Source: Desmodesmus armatus
Taxonomy: Eukaryota; Chlorophyta; Chlorophyceae; Sphaeropleales; Scenedesmaceae
Assembly (NCBI GenBank): GCA_007449985.2
Contig: VIIQ02000002.1
Coordinates: forward strand, 992,001 to 1,056,000
DNA: 64,000 nt
Direction of reading: 5' to 3'
In this document: positions 25,301 to 37,182 of the stretch, piece after piece
Numbering within the stretch: the first letter of the stretch is position 1
Layout: each line of letters opens with the position of its first letter
The notes under the pieces: model-generated
Seen by the model: the letters and a program-made list of their open reading frames with translations, nothing else
Told to the model about the DNA's origin: nothing
The model's database searches: none
Made by a program: the position numbers and the translations under genes

Positions 25301-27976
25301 TTAGCGGTGTCGACATCTTCCGCATCTTTGACTCACTCAATTACATCGACAACCTCAAGTTTGGCATTGACAGCGTCAGGGCAGCTGGCGGTATCGCAGA
25401 AGGAACCATCTGCTACACTGGCGACCTCACCAACGCTGCGCGCACGAGGGTGAGCCGCATGGCTTGGGCACCACACCAGTGTGTGCATCATATGGCACAC
25501 GTCCCTCAGAACCTTGTAGGGGCTTCAAGCCTGGCAGGCAACTTGCGCAAGCCGCTTGACCTCCAAGCCACCTGCAGATATGACAGGATCGGTACATGTT
25601 GTTCCAATCGTTGCGTTGCACAATCGTGGCCGCGTGGCTGTTGCAGGATTTTGGATTATGCTCATGTGCTGTGTGTTTCCGGCCGCTGCCTGCCTGTGTT
25701 TCCCATCACCACTCATGCAGTACAACCTTGACTACTACATGGCAGAATCAATACACACCGTTCTAGTAGTGGCGTAAACGTAGTTACGAGACAGAAAAAA
25801 CCACACTCATGTGCCGTGTGTTTTGACCGCTGCCTGTCTGTGTGCTCTTTGCTGCAGTACAACCTTGACTATTACATGGACCTTGCAGAGCAGTTGGTGG
25901 ACCATGGCATCCACTCTCTGGGCATCAAGGACATGGCAGGACTCATGAAGCCACGCGCAGCAACAGAGCTGGTGGGAGCGCTGCGCGCACGCTACCCCGA
26001 CCTCGTCATACACCTGCACACACACGACAGCGCAGGTGTGCGGGCAACAAGTGAAGGGGTTGATTGGGTAGCTGTGGGTGTTGTTCATGCAGTGGGGTGT
26101 CACTTCGTGAGGGTGTGCGGGGGGTGAGCGGCTCGTGTGCCAGGCTGGGTGAGTGAGGAGGGCTGTACAGCATGTCACTCACACGCAATGTTGACGTAGA
26201 TGCAGGACAGTCCAGCTGAGTTGGGAGGAAGGCTCGGCGCTGAGTGGGCTGGGCACTGGTTGTTGGTGTTGCGGTTTTCAGCAGGAAGGGATAGTGCAAC
26301 GGCTGTGTGATGTTGCTGGAGTGGTCAGGCATGCCAGTAGATCTGATCTGTGTGTGGGGGGGGGGGAGCTGAAAGCTGGCACGCCCATCACACGCTGTGC
26401 TCTGTTCCTTGCCACCGTGCTGTTGTGTTGTGCAGGCACTGGCGTTGCCACCCAGATTGCTGCTGCTGAGGCGGGTGCTGACATTGTCGATGCCTGCATC
26501 GACAGCATGAGCGGCCTCACAAGCCAGCCCAACATGGGAGCTGTTGTGAATGCCCTGGCGGGCACCAAGCTGGATACAGGCATTGACCCCAAGCAGTTGC
26601 TGGTGCTCAACAACTACTGGTGCGTGATGAGGTTCCTGCAGCCTGTTTGTGTGCAGATGGCTGTGTATGTGTGTGCCAGTATGTACTGTAGACATGGTTT
26701 TACGGTCAGCTGTGCTGTTGGCAGCATCTGAATACCAGTATCTCTTATCAGCTGGGTTGGTCTGTTGCAGCAGTGAGAAGGTCGGCGTTGTTCTGTTGAG
26801 TACAGCACAGCAATTAACCAAGGGCGTGTGACTGCTGCTCCAGAGACACGATCAGACAGCAACAGGTGATCCAACCGCTGTTTCATTTCATAGCTGTATG
26901 TGTGCTGAAAGGATACTGTGCTGGGCTGCTGCACTTTTGTTTGCAGGGAGGCCACTCGTGAGCTGTATGCTCCGTTTGAGTCCAACATGCGCTACAGCAG
27001 CACTGACGTGTACCAGCACGAGATGCCTGGCGGTCAGTACACCAACCTCAAGTTCCAGGCAGCCAGCCTGGGACTGGGTGACAGCTGGGACAAGGTGCAG
27101 CAGAGCTACGCAGCAGCTAACAGGTGCGGGGTACCACGGTCGTGGGTGTGTGGGTAGCCTTCATTTGGAGCCGTTTGGGTTGGGTCGATCTGGGGTCGAT
27201 CTGGGGTACTGCTGTCAAAACACCGTCGTACCAGCTGGATCACGTGTCCCTGCAGCCGCTGCAGCCCTACATGGGCGTAGCTGCCTGCCTCAGCATGGCT
27301 TGATACCATCAGCTTTTGTTGATGATCCAGCCGCAGGACATGTGCGTGCCGGTGTGCCATACTGGAATTTTGTCCGCACACATTCAACCCATCCCGGCAG
27401 GGGCTAACAAGCTATTCCCAAATTAGCAGCAGTTTCACCGTTTTGCTTTGCATGTGCCCCTTGTGTCTCACAGTAGTTGTCAAGCGTGATCTGCCTGCAT
27501 GTTTACACCATGACACACCCCGGCCCCCTGCTCAGCACCACCTGCTGGAATCAACACACCCAACCCTCCCCTACCCTTCCCTCACCCCACCCTCCCCTAC
27601 CCTAAACCCCTCCCTACCCTACCCCAACCCTACCCCTGCCCCTGCAGGGCTCTGGGTGACATTGTGAAGGTGACCCCCAGCAGCAAGGTTGTTGGCGACC
27701 TGGCTCAGTTCATGGTGCAGAACGACCTGGACGAGCACAGCGTGGTGGACAAGGCGGGCGAGCTGTCATTCCCTGGCTCTGTGGTGGAGTTCATGCAGGG
27801 CTACATCGGCCAGCCCAGCTTTGGCTTCCCTGAGCCACTGCGTGAGCGCGTCCTCAAGGTGCGCAGTGTCACGTGTTGAGTGAGGAGTGAGTGGTTGAGT
27901 GGTGCGCAGTGGTGATACGTGAGGAGGGTTGTCTTGGATTGAGGCGTAGCCATCTTTACGTGTCGGAGATGCAATG

Positions 27977-28047
<71 letters not shown>

Positions 28048-28761
28048 CACATTATGTGCAAGGGGTTCCTGCAGTAGACCTGCAGTAGACATGAGTAGAC
28101 ATGCAGCAGGAAGTGTGTGCCTCCTAGGTTGTTATGCAGCAGGGTGGTCCCCGCTGGCACCGTGCCTTTTCTCCCATGTGCTGACATGCGTGGCTGTAAC
28201 ACGCTGCTGTCCTGCAGGGCAAGCCCACTGTTGAGGGCCGCCCCGGTGCCTCCATGCCCCCTATGGAGCTGGACAACTTGGAGGCCCGCCTGGTTGAGCG
28301 CTACGGCCGCAGCAGCATCAGCAACAAGGATGTGCTGAGTGCTGCGCTGTACCCCAAGGTGTTTGAGGAGTACCAGTCCTTTGTGCTGCGCTACAGCGAC
28401 CTCATTGAGAAGCTGCCCACGCGCGCCTTCCTTGCCCCTATGAAGGAAGATGAGGAGGTGGAGATCGAACTCAGCAAGGTGCGTGGGGACGGCGATGGTT
28501 GATGACAAACTAGCCTTTAGTCATGACAGTTGAGAATTTTTGCTGCTGCTGCTGCATCAGGGTTAGTGATCAAGATTATGTGTAATACTGGCACTTGCAA
28601 CAGTTGATTTTTGAATGTAGGGCTGGGTCATGCCCGTGATGGGCGATCTTCATGAGCTGACCCAGCCCTACATTCAACTAGTATGTGTTGCAACTGCCAG
28701 CATTCTACAACATCTCTGGTTCATTGCTCAATGATGGCTCCTGCTGCAGCCCCTGTCTACT

Positions 28762-28829
<68 letters not shown>

Positions 28830-29834
28830 GTGGCAGCTTGTGTGTGTTGTGGAGGGGGCATGGTCATCATGCGATGTGGTGTTCACTGAGCTGTTTTCCC
28901 CTGTGTTTTGCTGTCTGTGTGTCTGCTGCGTCAGGGTGTGAGCACGCACATCAAGCTGAAGGCTGCTGGTGAGCTGCAGGACAGCGGCAAGCGTGAGGTG
29001 TACTTTGAGGCCAACGGTGTGCCCCGTGTGGTGGAGGTGATGGACAAGAAGAGCATGGAGGTGCTAGGCAAGACAGCCATCCGCGAAAAGGTGGGCACGC
29101 AGGGAGCGCACTTGTATGCTTGCTTGGTCGGTTGGTTGCTCACAGTCATCATTTTGAGCCCAAGAGCCTGGTGGAATGGAGGTGCAAGGGCAGGAGCAGG
29201 ACGTTTTTTCCTTGGAAGGTTTCCAGACTCATCCAGACCTTGCTGACACACGCACCCGGCTGACTTCCCTGTACTCCAGATGTGTGTGTTGCTTAGTGTG
29301 GTGTCGGGAAGCTACTATGTATGGTGTGTGTGTGTTAGCGTTGCCGCCAACATCACGTGTGTCTTCCACCTTTACATTGCAGTCGTAACACCCACGTCAC
29401 ATGACCTGTTGTGTATGTGTCCTTCTGCTCTGCAGGCCGATGTGGCCATCCTGGGCAGTGTGGGTGCCCCCATGGCTGGCTCCGTCATCGAGGTGTCTGT
29501 CAAGGCCGGCCAGGCCGTTCACGCTGGGCAGCAGCTGGCAGTGCTGTCAGCCATGAAGATGGAGACCGCAGTCTGCTCACCCATCCCTGGTGTGGTCACA
29601 CAAGTGGCGGTTGTAAAGAATGACGCACTGGATGCAGGTGACCTCATCGTGTATGTGGATTCGGCCTCGCCAGCTGCGCCACCCCTCACAACCATCGACA
29701 GCGACCCTCTGGCGCTCGAGGGGTCGAGCTCGGAGTCCGAGTCGCGCCCAACTACGCCGGCACAGAACGGCAACGGCAGCGCGGCGGCACCTGCAGCAGC
29801 ACCACAGACGCAGCCGGCACAGGCACAGCGGTGA
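19380..29834 (+). CDS. PYC: Pyruvate carboxylase (biotin enzyme), about 1294 aa
   Basis: Converts pyruvate, bicarbonate and ATP to oxaloacetate. Exons: 19380-19610, 19695-19799, 20008-20262, 20747-20863, 21489-21558, 21890-22080, 22571-22673, 22910-23156, 23384-23569, 23802-23975, 24371-24567, 24776-24986, 25219-25449, 25858-26035, 26436-26619, 26947-27123, 27648-27858, 28218-28478, 28935-29090, 29436-29834 (TGA). The biotin carboxylase part starts at [17 protein letters not shown] and has the ATP-grasp loop [12 protein letters not shown] and [15 protein letters not shown]. The carboxyltransferase part has [31 protein letters not shown] and LHTHDSAG. The biotin carrier has AMKM near residue 1203. 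About 85 residues precede the first domain, basic and Arg/Gln-rich at first, possibly a transit peptide; a Ser/Ala/Pro tail ends the protein. In exon 22910-23156 the frame breaks near 23082-23100, just before [16 protein letters not shown]; one missing base restores it and the phase of the next exon. Confidence 0.95.
25661..25879 (+). repeat. Duplicated acceptor and exon start inside pyruvate carboxylase
   Basis: The segment 25661-25742 resembles 25806-25879. Both hold a pyrimidine-rich stretch, an AG acceptor and the exon phrase TACAACCTTGACTA followed by TACATGG. The downstream copy continues as the true exon ([12 protein letters not shown]...). The upstream copy diverges after seven codons and runs into a stop in 12 more. 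It could act as a decoy or poison exon, or be inert. Confidence 0.75.
27568..27636. repeat. Telomere-like pyrimidine tract in an intron
   Basis: A run of CCCTACC, CCCTAAACCC and CCCAACCCTACCC phrases precedes the acceptor at 27648 of pyruvate carboxylase. It resembles degenerate CCCTAAA telomere repeat, but it also serves as the polypyrimidine tract, so a telomeric origin is only a possibility. Confidence 0.4.
27982..28046. repeat. (GT)n microsatellite
   Basis: About 32 uninterrupted GT units lie in the pyruvate carboxylase intron between the exons ending 27858 and starting 28218. Confidence 0.95.
28588..28700 (+). ncRNA. Intronic hairpin (MITE-like or small-RNA-precursor-like)
   Basis: Two 43-base arms, 28588-28630 and 28658-28700, are reverse complements over 34 positions: 6 paired, 1 mismatch, 8 paired, an 8-base internal loop, then 20 perfect pairs ending at a 27-base loop. 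The perfect part contains GTAGGGCTGGGTCA against TGACCCAGCCCTAC. It lies in the sense strand of the pyruvate carboxylase intron 28479-28934. The size and bulge pattern fit an intronic microRNA precursor, but a tiny inverted-repeat transposon would look the same. Transcription as a small RNA is not shown. Confidence 0.5.
28762..28827. repeat. (CA)n microsatellite
   Basis: About 33 CA units in the same pyruvate carboxylase intron as the hairpin, close to the next acceptor at 28935. Confidence 0.95.
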
Positions 29835-30174
29835 GGGCTGGCAGCTGTAGTGGCGGTGCTGGTTAATGTTGGTGCTGGGTGCTGGTCTTCTTGGGGTGGG
29901 GTTGGGCACTGTACCCTGCCTTGTGGGAGGGAGCTGAGTGTGGTCCTGCGGTTGCTGGGTCTTGCTTTCCCCAATTTTCCAGGGTCATCTGTTGGTTGTT
30001 GCTTCATCGGCTCAACTATGCTATGGTGTGAGTCTGCTTGTCTTCCTTTGTGGGGTATTGTGGCGTGCCTGCAGTGGTAGGCTTGCATTGGCTGGGAGTT
30101 GTTGGGTTTCATGGATGCCAGGGCAGGGGTTTGGAGATTGCCCTTATACGGGGCGGTCGCGGCATGAGGGGCTA

Positions 30175-30179
30175 TGTAA
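30175..30179 (+). terminator. Candidate polyadenylation signal TGTAA
   Basis: TGTAA is the usual polyadenylation signal of chlorophyte genes. This copy is 340 bases after the pyruvate carboxylase stop codon and is the first clear one downstream. Cleavage site is not visible from sequence alone. Confidence 0.4.
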
Positions 30180-30948
30180 AGTGCACAGCATGCGGCATGT
30201 GCAGCAAGGCAAGGCCTGCAATACCTGAAACAAGGTCGCACCCAGGCGATTGCTGAGCCTGTACTGCCCTAGGCTGTATCCGGTTGGTTGGCAGTGTGTC
30301 ACACCATTCTTGCCAGATGTTCGTTGGCTGGTGCGTCTGAGCAGTGGGTCTGGTTTCTGGGGCTTTTCCTTTCATCAGCAGCAGCCGGGTGCTCTGTGCT
30401 GGGCTGGGCACGATTGTTAGGGCACCCCGCTGTTTAGTGCTGATGCTGTGTCAATGCCGTGCGTACAGCGAGACATGCATGTGATGCGAATGCACATCGG
30501 CGCTGTGCTGCTGCTTCGCACAGGCAGATTGTAGGGTCTGTGCAGTAGTGCTGGGCATGGCTTGCATGGCAGGTTGGCATCTTTGCTGGATGCACACGGG
30601 GATGGATGTATCTGTTGGTCAATCAATGGCAGTAGGTGTGCTTGTGAGGCCCGACTGAAGGCACTCCAGGGCTGTTGAGTGTGTGTGTCTGTGTGTTGCA
30701 CTATGAGCTTGGATTGAGCACAACCCTCAAACAAGTTGCGTTGTGTCTCTCAAGCCACCCAATATGTCAAGCAGGAGTTGGCCCGACATTTGCTGTGCTG
30801 AGTGCCAAAGTATCTCATGCGCAAGATTTAGTGTACCGACCTTGCACATAGTCCCACCATGTGCATGGCAAAGGAAAAGAGCATATGCAGGTGTGTGTCT
30901 TGACACATGAGCTGCCTGTGCGTATGTGTGCGTGTGTGTGGTTTGCAG

Positions 30949-30994
<46 letters not shown>

Positions 30995-31341
30995 GCGTGT
31001 GCAGGAGAGGCTGTGAGAGTCTTGTTGAACCCACAAATCCCGGCTCTGAGGGTGTGTAGGTGCCTCTTGAGTTGCAAGTGTCTGGTACAGTGCTCTGTTT
31101 TTTTCGACAAGCTGGGTTTGTTGCACGTCCTGGGCTGGTGCTGTGAGTTGCACAGGATCACACCCAACTGTCAAGCAGGGCAAGCGCAAATCAAGCGCAG
31201 ACCAAGCTGGGGCGCAGCTTTTGGTGCCGCCTTTGCACTCTGGTTTGATGATTGCATGGTGTGATGTTTGGTCCGTGTGCCTGCGGGCAGCACATGGTTG
31301 GCCAGATGAGGTGGCCTGGGACCAGTGGGCCAGTGATGTCA

Positions 31342-31620
31342 CTAGTGGGCCAGTGACTGGCCCACTGCGCTGACATCACTGGGCTGCTACTGTGCCGACA
31401 GTGACAAGTGACAGTGCATCCGGGTGCAAGGGTTAGCGCGATGCAGCCACTGTCTGACTGATGCGTTGATTCTGCTGTGGCTAGTGGGCCAGTGACTGGC
31501 CCACTGCGCTGACATCACTGGGCTGCTACTGTGCCGACAGTGACAAGTGACAGTGCATCCGGGTGCAAGGGTTAGCGCGATGCAGCCACTGTCTGACTGA
31601 TGCGTTGATTCTGCTGTGGC
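31342..31620. repeat. Exact 139-bp tandem duplication with a palindrome
   Basis: Copy 1 is 31342-31480 and copy 2 is 31481-31619/31620; no difference was seen between them. Each begins with the palindrome AGTGGGCCAGT-G-ACTGGCCCACT. In front of copy 1 the palindrome is extended: CCAGTGATGTCA (31330-31341) pairs with TGACATCACTGG (31371-31382), giving about 25 base pairs on each side of the centre at 31355. This could form a hairpin or cruciform. Confidence 0.9.
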
Positions 31621-32984
31621 CGTAGTAGGTTTCAGGCACGCCGTAACACAAGCAGCTGTCACCGTCCGCGCTCCCTCTGTACGTTTACTGACCGACCACC
31701 CGCATCAGTGTTCTCCAATCTGTTGTCAGTGGCTGGCTGTTGTTGGGGCTGCAGTGTTTGCTGCAGTTTTGTCCTTGGCCTGAGTTTTGATCAAGTCCTC
31801 CCTTACTCCTCCCTGAGCACTTGCTCCCTGAGTGCTGTTTTGTGTTATGGCCAGGATACAGAGGGTTTTAGGTTGCCCACACTTGTTTGCTGTAGCTGCT
31901 TGCCCAGACATGTCTGAGCCTTGTGACACATGCATTTTGTAAGTCTGCTATTGGTCTGGGGTTCAGTTGAACATGCCTGGGTCTACTGCAGGCGCTTGAC
32001 ACAGCATGGATGCTTTGCAAACTTCCCAGATGCAGTGCAACTATTCTCGTTTGTTATGGCCCACGTCTCAGTCCAGTCCCCACAACATGCTTGCCCAGCC
32101 ATCCAATCGTCACGCAGTGGTGAGCTCCTCAGCCTGACAACATCACAAAGGCTGCTATGGCTGATGTCCTGCATGCAGGTTGATGCCTTTGCGGCATGAA
32201 GTTCTCTGAAAAGCAAGTATAGGGGCCCTCACGGGCCAAGCAAGCCTCATAATCACATGCACTGTCTGCACCAGCCGCCAGTGCCCCACTCACTGGGTGA
32301 CTGCGGACACAAGGGTGCCCTAATGCACTGCTGCTGAATGACCTAGCGCTCTTTCAGCAGCAGTGCACTAGGAAAACAGATTGACAACAAATTTGCCAAC
32401 AACAACACAATGCTGTGAGGGACATCAACCGATGTTGACATGGCTACTAGCCTGCTTGGGCGTAGCACAATTGTCAATTGATGTGGGTGTATGGTGCACA
32501 AAAAGTTGTGTCAGCCCACTTCACACAGGTCTGCAGAATGTGCAGTCACTCGATTGCTGCCCGCTGCCCCTTGCATTAGCCGCCAAAGCATGCCAGTGCA
32601 ATGAGCACATCAGCTTCAATTCAACTTCCTGCATCACACTGCAGTTGCAAATCTGCAACTGCTGTTATTATCATCAGTCCACATCATCCAACTCACAAGT
32701 GTCTCTGCTGCAGGGAGCACTGCCCTACCACAGCACATGGAACACATAATACCCCTGGCACCAATGCATCACAGTGACCCCCTCCTCCCAACCCCCGAAA
32801 CTGCCGCAGCGCAGCAAGATCCAGAGCCTGACGCTGGTCTGTCCTACGAGGATGCTGTGAAGCACACGTCAAATTCCCGCACACCCAGTGAATGGGCCCT
32901 TGACAATCACCCGACCACCCTGCAATGCCTTTCAACACCAACAAGGATGAGATCAGAAAATCTCCGCACCACAGCAGTGGCCTG

Positions 32985-35900
32985 TCACGCCCGTAGCCGT
33001 GCATACAGGTTGATGTTGTGGCAAGAAGCTCGAGGGATTTGCGCTGCATCCCAGAATGGCCCCTGGAAGCTCATTGGCGAGATCTCATAGCCGAGGGCAT
33101 GTAGGAACTGTATGAACTTCTTGCCTCCCTGCTCCCCGATGATGCCGGTGTTGCACTCAGCAATGATGTGGTGCACCTTGCGCCTCTTGAACAGCGCCTG
33201 CCCTCCAGTCAGCACCTGCAGCACAATGCATGAACACATAAGCACTCGAGGTGCCATGTATATGCACATGCCGGCCACGTGCTTGAGACCTGTGCAATTG
33301 CCAATGGCGATGATTGCAGTGCGAGCTGTACGCTTCAGAAACAGGCGCACTCAAGTGCACCACAGACGGCCGCTCTTCAAGCACGAGCAATCGCCATGTA
33401 GCCCCAACTCGGTGCCCAACCGATTTACAGACCACATGTGCTGTCAAGCTGTCCAAGCACTTCTGTGGTGGCTACTGCAGCATACTAGCAACTGGTTTGT
33501 AGTGCTCACAGTGCAGTGCAGCACACTATTGCAAGTCAACATAAGCTTCCTTTCAGGCCCACCTTCTGCTCAAAGCCTTCAACATCAATTTTCAGCACCT
33601 GCCGGACGCACAGAACATGGCAGTTTGCTTGGCGGCAAACATTATTGAGGCAGCATGGACCATGTGTGTTGCCACAGGCATGCTCCCTAGCATTTGTTCT
33701 GCACAGTGCCCATAGAACACAGCGTGCATCTTGCAAAATAGAAGTTCAAGCAGAATGCAGCAGCATGCGCTTGCCAAGCGCGAAGGTGTGGCCTCTCGCA
33801 ATATTGGTCAGGCGTGTAGACCTACCAGAGGTCCAACAAATGCATGCATCCCTACACCCTAAACCCTGCATGCATTTGGGTGCGCCTCTGTCCAGCGCAC
33901 CTGCACATCCTCATCCAGCAGCTCCTCCAGCTTCATCAAGGGTATCGTAGCACGCACCTGCACACACATGCACATAGCCACACACGCCACATTTTTACTG
34001 GGCGCCCCCACGCGCTTATACCCAACTTCACAATGTCACATCCTTGGATGGTTGCATTGGCTGGATGCACTCCCTGTGTCTACACACGCCACGCACGACA
34101 GCTGGGTGCAAGTCATGTGTCAGCACACATGACAGCCGGCGGCTAATTCAATCACCAGAGGACACCCCAATCATCATGCTTGTCACTTACAAGATTGCGC
34201 CACATCCGATGCTCACATCCAGTTCAACATGTGCAACACAGTAACACCACCACTGCCGCGCATACTACGGCAGCCCTGGGGACGGTGACTACCTTCGTAG
34301 CCCAACCGCAGCTTTGAAATGCTCAATACTATGCGGCAATTGCAACACATTACATCAGTTTATTCAACAGCCTCTCGACTTAAGCGTACTTCGTAGCCCC
34401 TTGTGTTGTATGCCTCTGTCTTGTTGCACTTCATGATGCCGTCACCCTTGTTGATTACGTCACTGATGAGGTAGCACTCACCAGGCTGGTCACCAAGCCC
34501 TGAAGCAACAGACAGAGAAACAGCAGCTAGGCAGGCAAGATGAGCCCACTCGAGTTTTGCAGGACAGCAGACTATGCACGCCTTTGTACAATCACATCCA
34601 ATGGGCCACGGATACTACGGAGTCATGCCACGAAGACGGATACTACGAAGTCATGCCACAGGCTGTGGCTATGGCAGATGTCCTTCATTGCGCCCAACAC
34701 CTGCAGCAGCCTGCGACGTCCAGTGTCAAGGCGTGGGAGCACGCACACAGCTTTGCCACAATCAAGCTGCTGCCAACCCCTTCTGTTTCAACACTCCATA
34801 ACAGTGTGCATAGATGCGGGTTGTCTGCACCGGCAGCGCAGAACTATCACAGCTGGAGCAGTAGAGGACTTCGGCTCACAATAGGCCCACAAAACCCTTC
34901 GGTCTACAAGTGGCACCCTGCAAGGCGTCCAGCCCCTTACTTTCACCAGAAGCCACACCTACCTGTGTGGTACAGTGCAATCCGCTCCGCCAGCCAGGGG
35001 CTGGCACACAGAGTATGCCGGACAAGGGCAACATTTGCTGGCATAGCTGCAGAGCACAGCAGGGTGGCGGCACAGGGGCAGGCACTCAGAGTGTGAAGGT
35101 CGCGACAGCCTTTGCATTGCACAGCCTCACGTACACCACATGCAAGCTGATCAGCAGGAGGAAGTCCTGGTCAACCCCGGTGAAATCCATCAACGGCTAC
35201 TGCAAACCCAGTCAAAAGGCTCAGTGAACATCACTGCATGCCATGACGAGAGGTGCTTGATTGCATGCATTTGCTTGTTGCACAGCAGCCAGGTGGGCAG
35301 GCCTGAGGTGCATAGAGCCTAGCACAGCCCTGCCCAGGAGCTCACCCTCAAACGCCGCCACCCTAGCCCCTGCCATTGCTGCATTGATCGTGAACCAGCC
35401 CAGGTTGGCCCCAATGTCAACTGCCAAGGGCCGGTCAGGCACACTGCCAGCACCTGCTGCTGCTGAAGTGGCTGCACTGGGTGGCTGCCATTGCTTGAGG
35501 GCCCACAGCCATTCCTCTATCTCAGTCTTTTCCCACGTATGGAATTGCTGGAGGTCCTTTGAGACGAAGTCCCCGGAACCGTACACAAACAATGTGACGT
35601 TGCCTGCACCGTTCAGCACCACCAACACGCTATGTAAGCCCACGCTATGTCAGTTCGGTGGTCAATGACCAATGGAAGACCTACGCCATGCGCCATGCAT
35701 GTAAAAGTGAAAATGACACCAAGCAGTTGCAGCCCGACAATGCAGGCTGGTGTATGGGTCTAGGCGCTGCAATTGGAATGCAGCAGACCCGTTGCGCTGG
35801 TCGCAGATTAAGCAACCGGACGCATGTATGCGCTACGCAGACGCATGGCACCGCAGCAGCACACCCTCACCAATTGACACTCCCACGCTGCCTGGTACGG

Positions 35901-36506
35901 GCTGCTTGGCTTGGCCGGACCTGCATGCAGCACACACAGCAACCGGTTGCAAGCAGTCGTGCACGACGCATGTGAAACTGGCAGGTGTGTGCACAATAGT
36001 TGTTACTCAGGCCAGGGGTCATCTGGCATCAATGCTGATTCTGCAACAGGGTGCACACCCCATCACACCACAACATGCGACCGCCGCGACGTGCGCTTGA
36101 CTCACATGCAGTAGGATTGCTGCTGCAGCTGTACAAGGCGCCGCAGGTCTGGATATGCCACACCAGCCTTCACTGCTGAGCTGAGGAATGCTGACATGGC
36201 TTCGGGGTGAAGCAGCCCTGCTAACAGCCCCTGCTGCATGCCAGGCGAGATGCTGCTGCTGCCGGGGTGTTGCTGCAAGTTGGGCGTGGTGCTGCTGTCG
36301 CTGCTTGGCTGCCCCAGCAAAGTGTGTTGGATGAACTGGCTGGTTGGGCTGCATGGAGCCGTTCTACTGATGGATGAGTACGCCAGAAGCCCCAAAGAAG
36401 ATAGCAACGCAATTGCTATCACTGTGGTTGACAACTCTGCGCAGAGGAAGCACACACAGCAGATGCATGACAACAGCAGTCCAGGGCACCTGCACGCACT
36501 TCCCAC
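32985..36506 (-). CDS. FkbM-family methyltransferase, membrane-anchored
   Basis: FkbM proteins transfer a methyl group from SAM, often to sugars or polyketide-like substrates. Exons join in phase: up to 36106, 35629-35346, 35046-34963, 34499-34390, 33957-33901, 33598-33563, 33215-32985 (TGA). The SAM-binding motif AVDIGANLGWFTINAAMAGARVAAFE lies at the end of the second listed exon, TIPLMKLEELLDEDVQ follows, and the diagnostic KIDVEGFEQK is encoded by a 36-base exon. The N-terminal exon has one hydrophobic segment (VIAIALLSSLGLLAY) like a signal anchor, then a Ser/Gln linker, so the enzyme probably sits in the endomembrane system with the catalytic part in the lumen. The start is unresolved: the open frame to 36506 has no ATG in its first part, so an upstream exon or an acceptor near 36440 is likely. 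Confidence 0.8.
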
Positions 36507-37182
36507 GCGCGCGATGCCTCAATACCTTACTTTTGGGCATCGTTATGTATCTTCTCATGTGATTGAATTTGTTTGTCCGAGGAGAACCCAGAAGGCCCAG
36601 CAGGTCGCGAGCCTGTACGCTCATTGCCGAGGAGCTGACGTCCAAGATATCAGGTTGCTCTTGTCAAAAGCTACGTCGCTTTTTGTTGATTTGATCGTTT
36701 CTGGGTGACCTGCCAAACCGACGTTCTTGGGGCGAACTGCCGTCGCCGTCAGGTGTCCAAGGATGTTACGATTTTGACCAAAATGTTCGATCAAGCAATG
36801 GAAGAGGCGTTGACGATATGTAGCAATGCACAACGATTCATTTGAAACTGAAGCCGGGAGGGACGCACACCCAGACAGCATGAAGCCATTCCCAACCGCT
36901 CACACTCTGTCCACGACTCTGTCACAGTGTGGCACGGTTTCCAGTTGCCAAGTTGTCAGAGCCACACCCCAGTCAGCATGTCTGCCAGCACGTGATATAC
37001 AGCTGCACATCTCAGCAGATCCACTCCACTCCACCCCACCCCACCCCACCCAATACAACACAACTTGATCCATATAGAGCATACGCTTCACCACCAGCAA
37101 ACCACCGCCACTGCGCATGCTCAGGATGATCCCCACTGCCGATGGTGACCGCCCTCTCTCCCACCCCATGACCACCATAAAA
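36507..37182. other. Gene-free stretch
   Basis: Between the FkbM gene 5' end and the 3' end of the next minus-strand gene. It may hold the missing first exon of the FkbM gene. A CCACCCCACCCC-type low-complexity run is at 37028-37050. Nothing else is supported. Confidence 0.35.

Larger units (their letters stand above)
29835..32984. other. Repeat-rich intergenic region
   Basis: It holds the 3' flanks of two convergent genes (pyruvate carboxylase and the FkbM methyltransferase). It includes a (GT)n run at 30950-30991 and the 139-bp duplication at 31342-31620. Open frames here are made of Thr-His or Cys-Val runs read from the microsatellite and are not credible proteins. No gene is supported. 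Confidence 0.5.

Noticed and set aside
27974..28234. Small protein with a Val-Cys run across the (GT)n tract
   Set aside because: It is a translation of a microsatellite inside an intron of pyruvate carboxylase.
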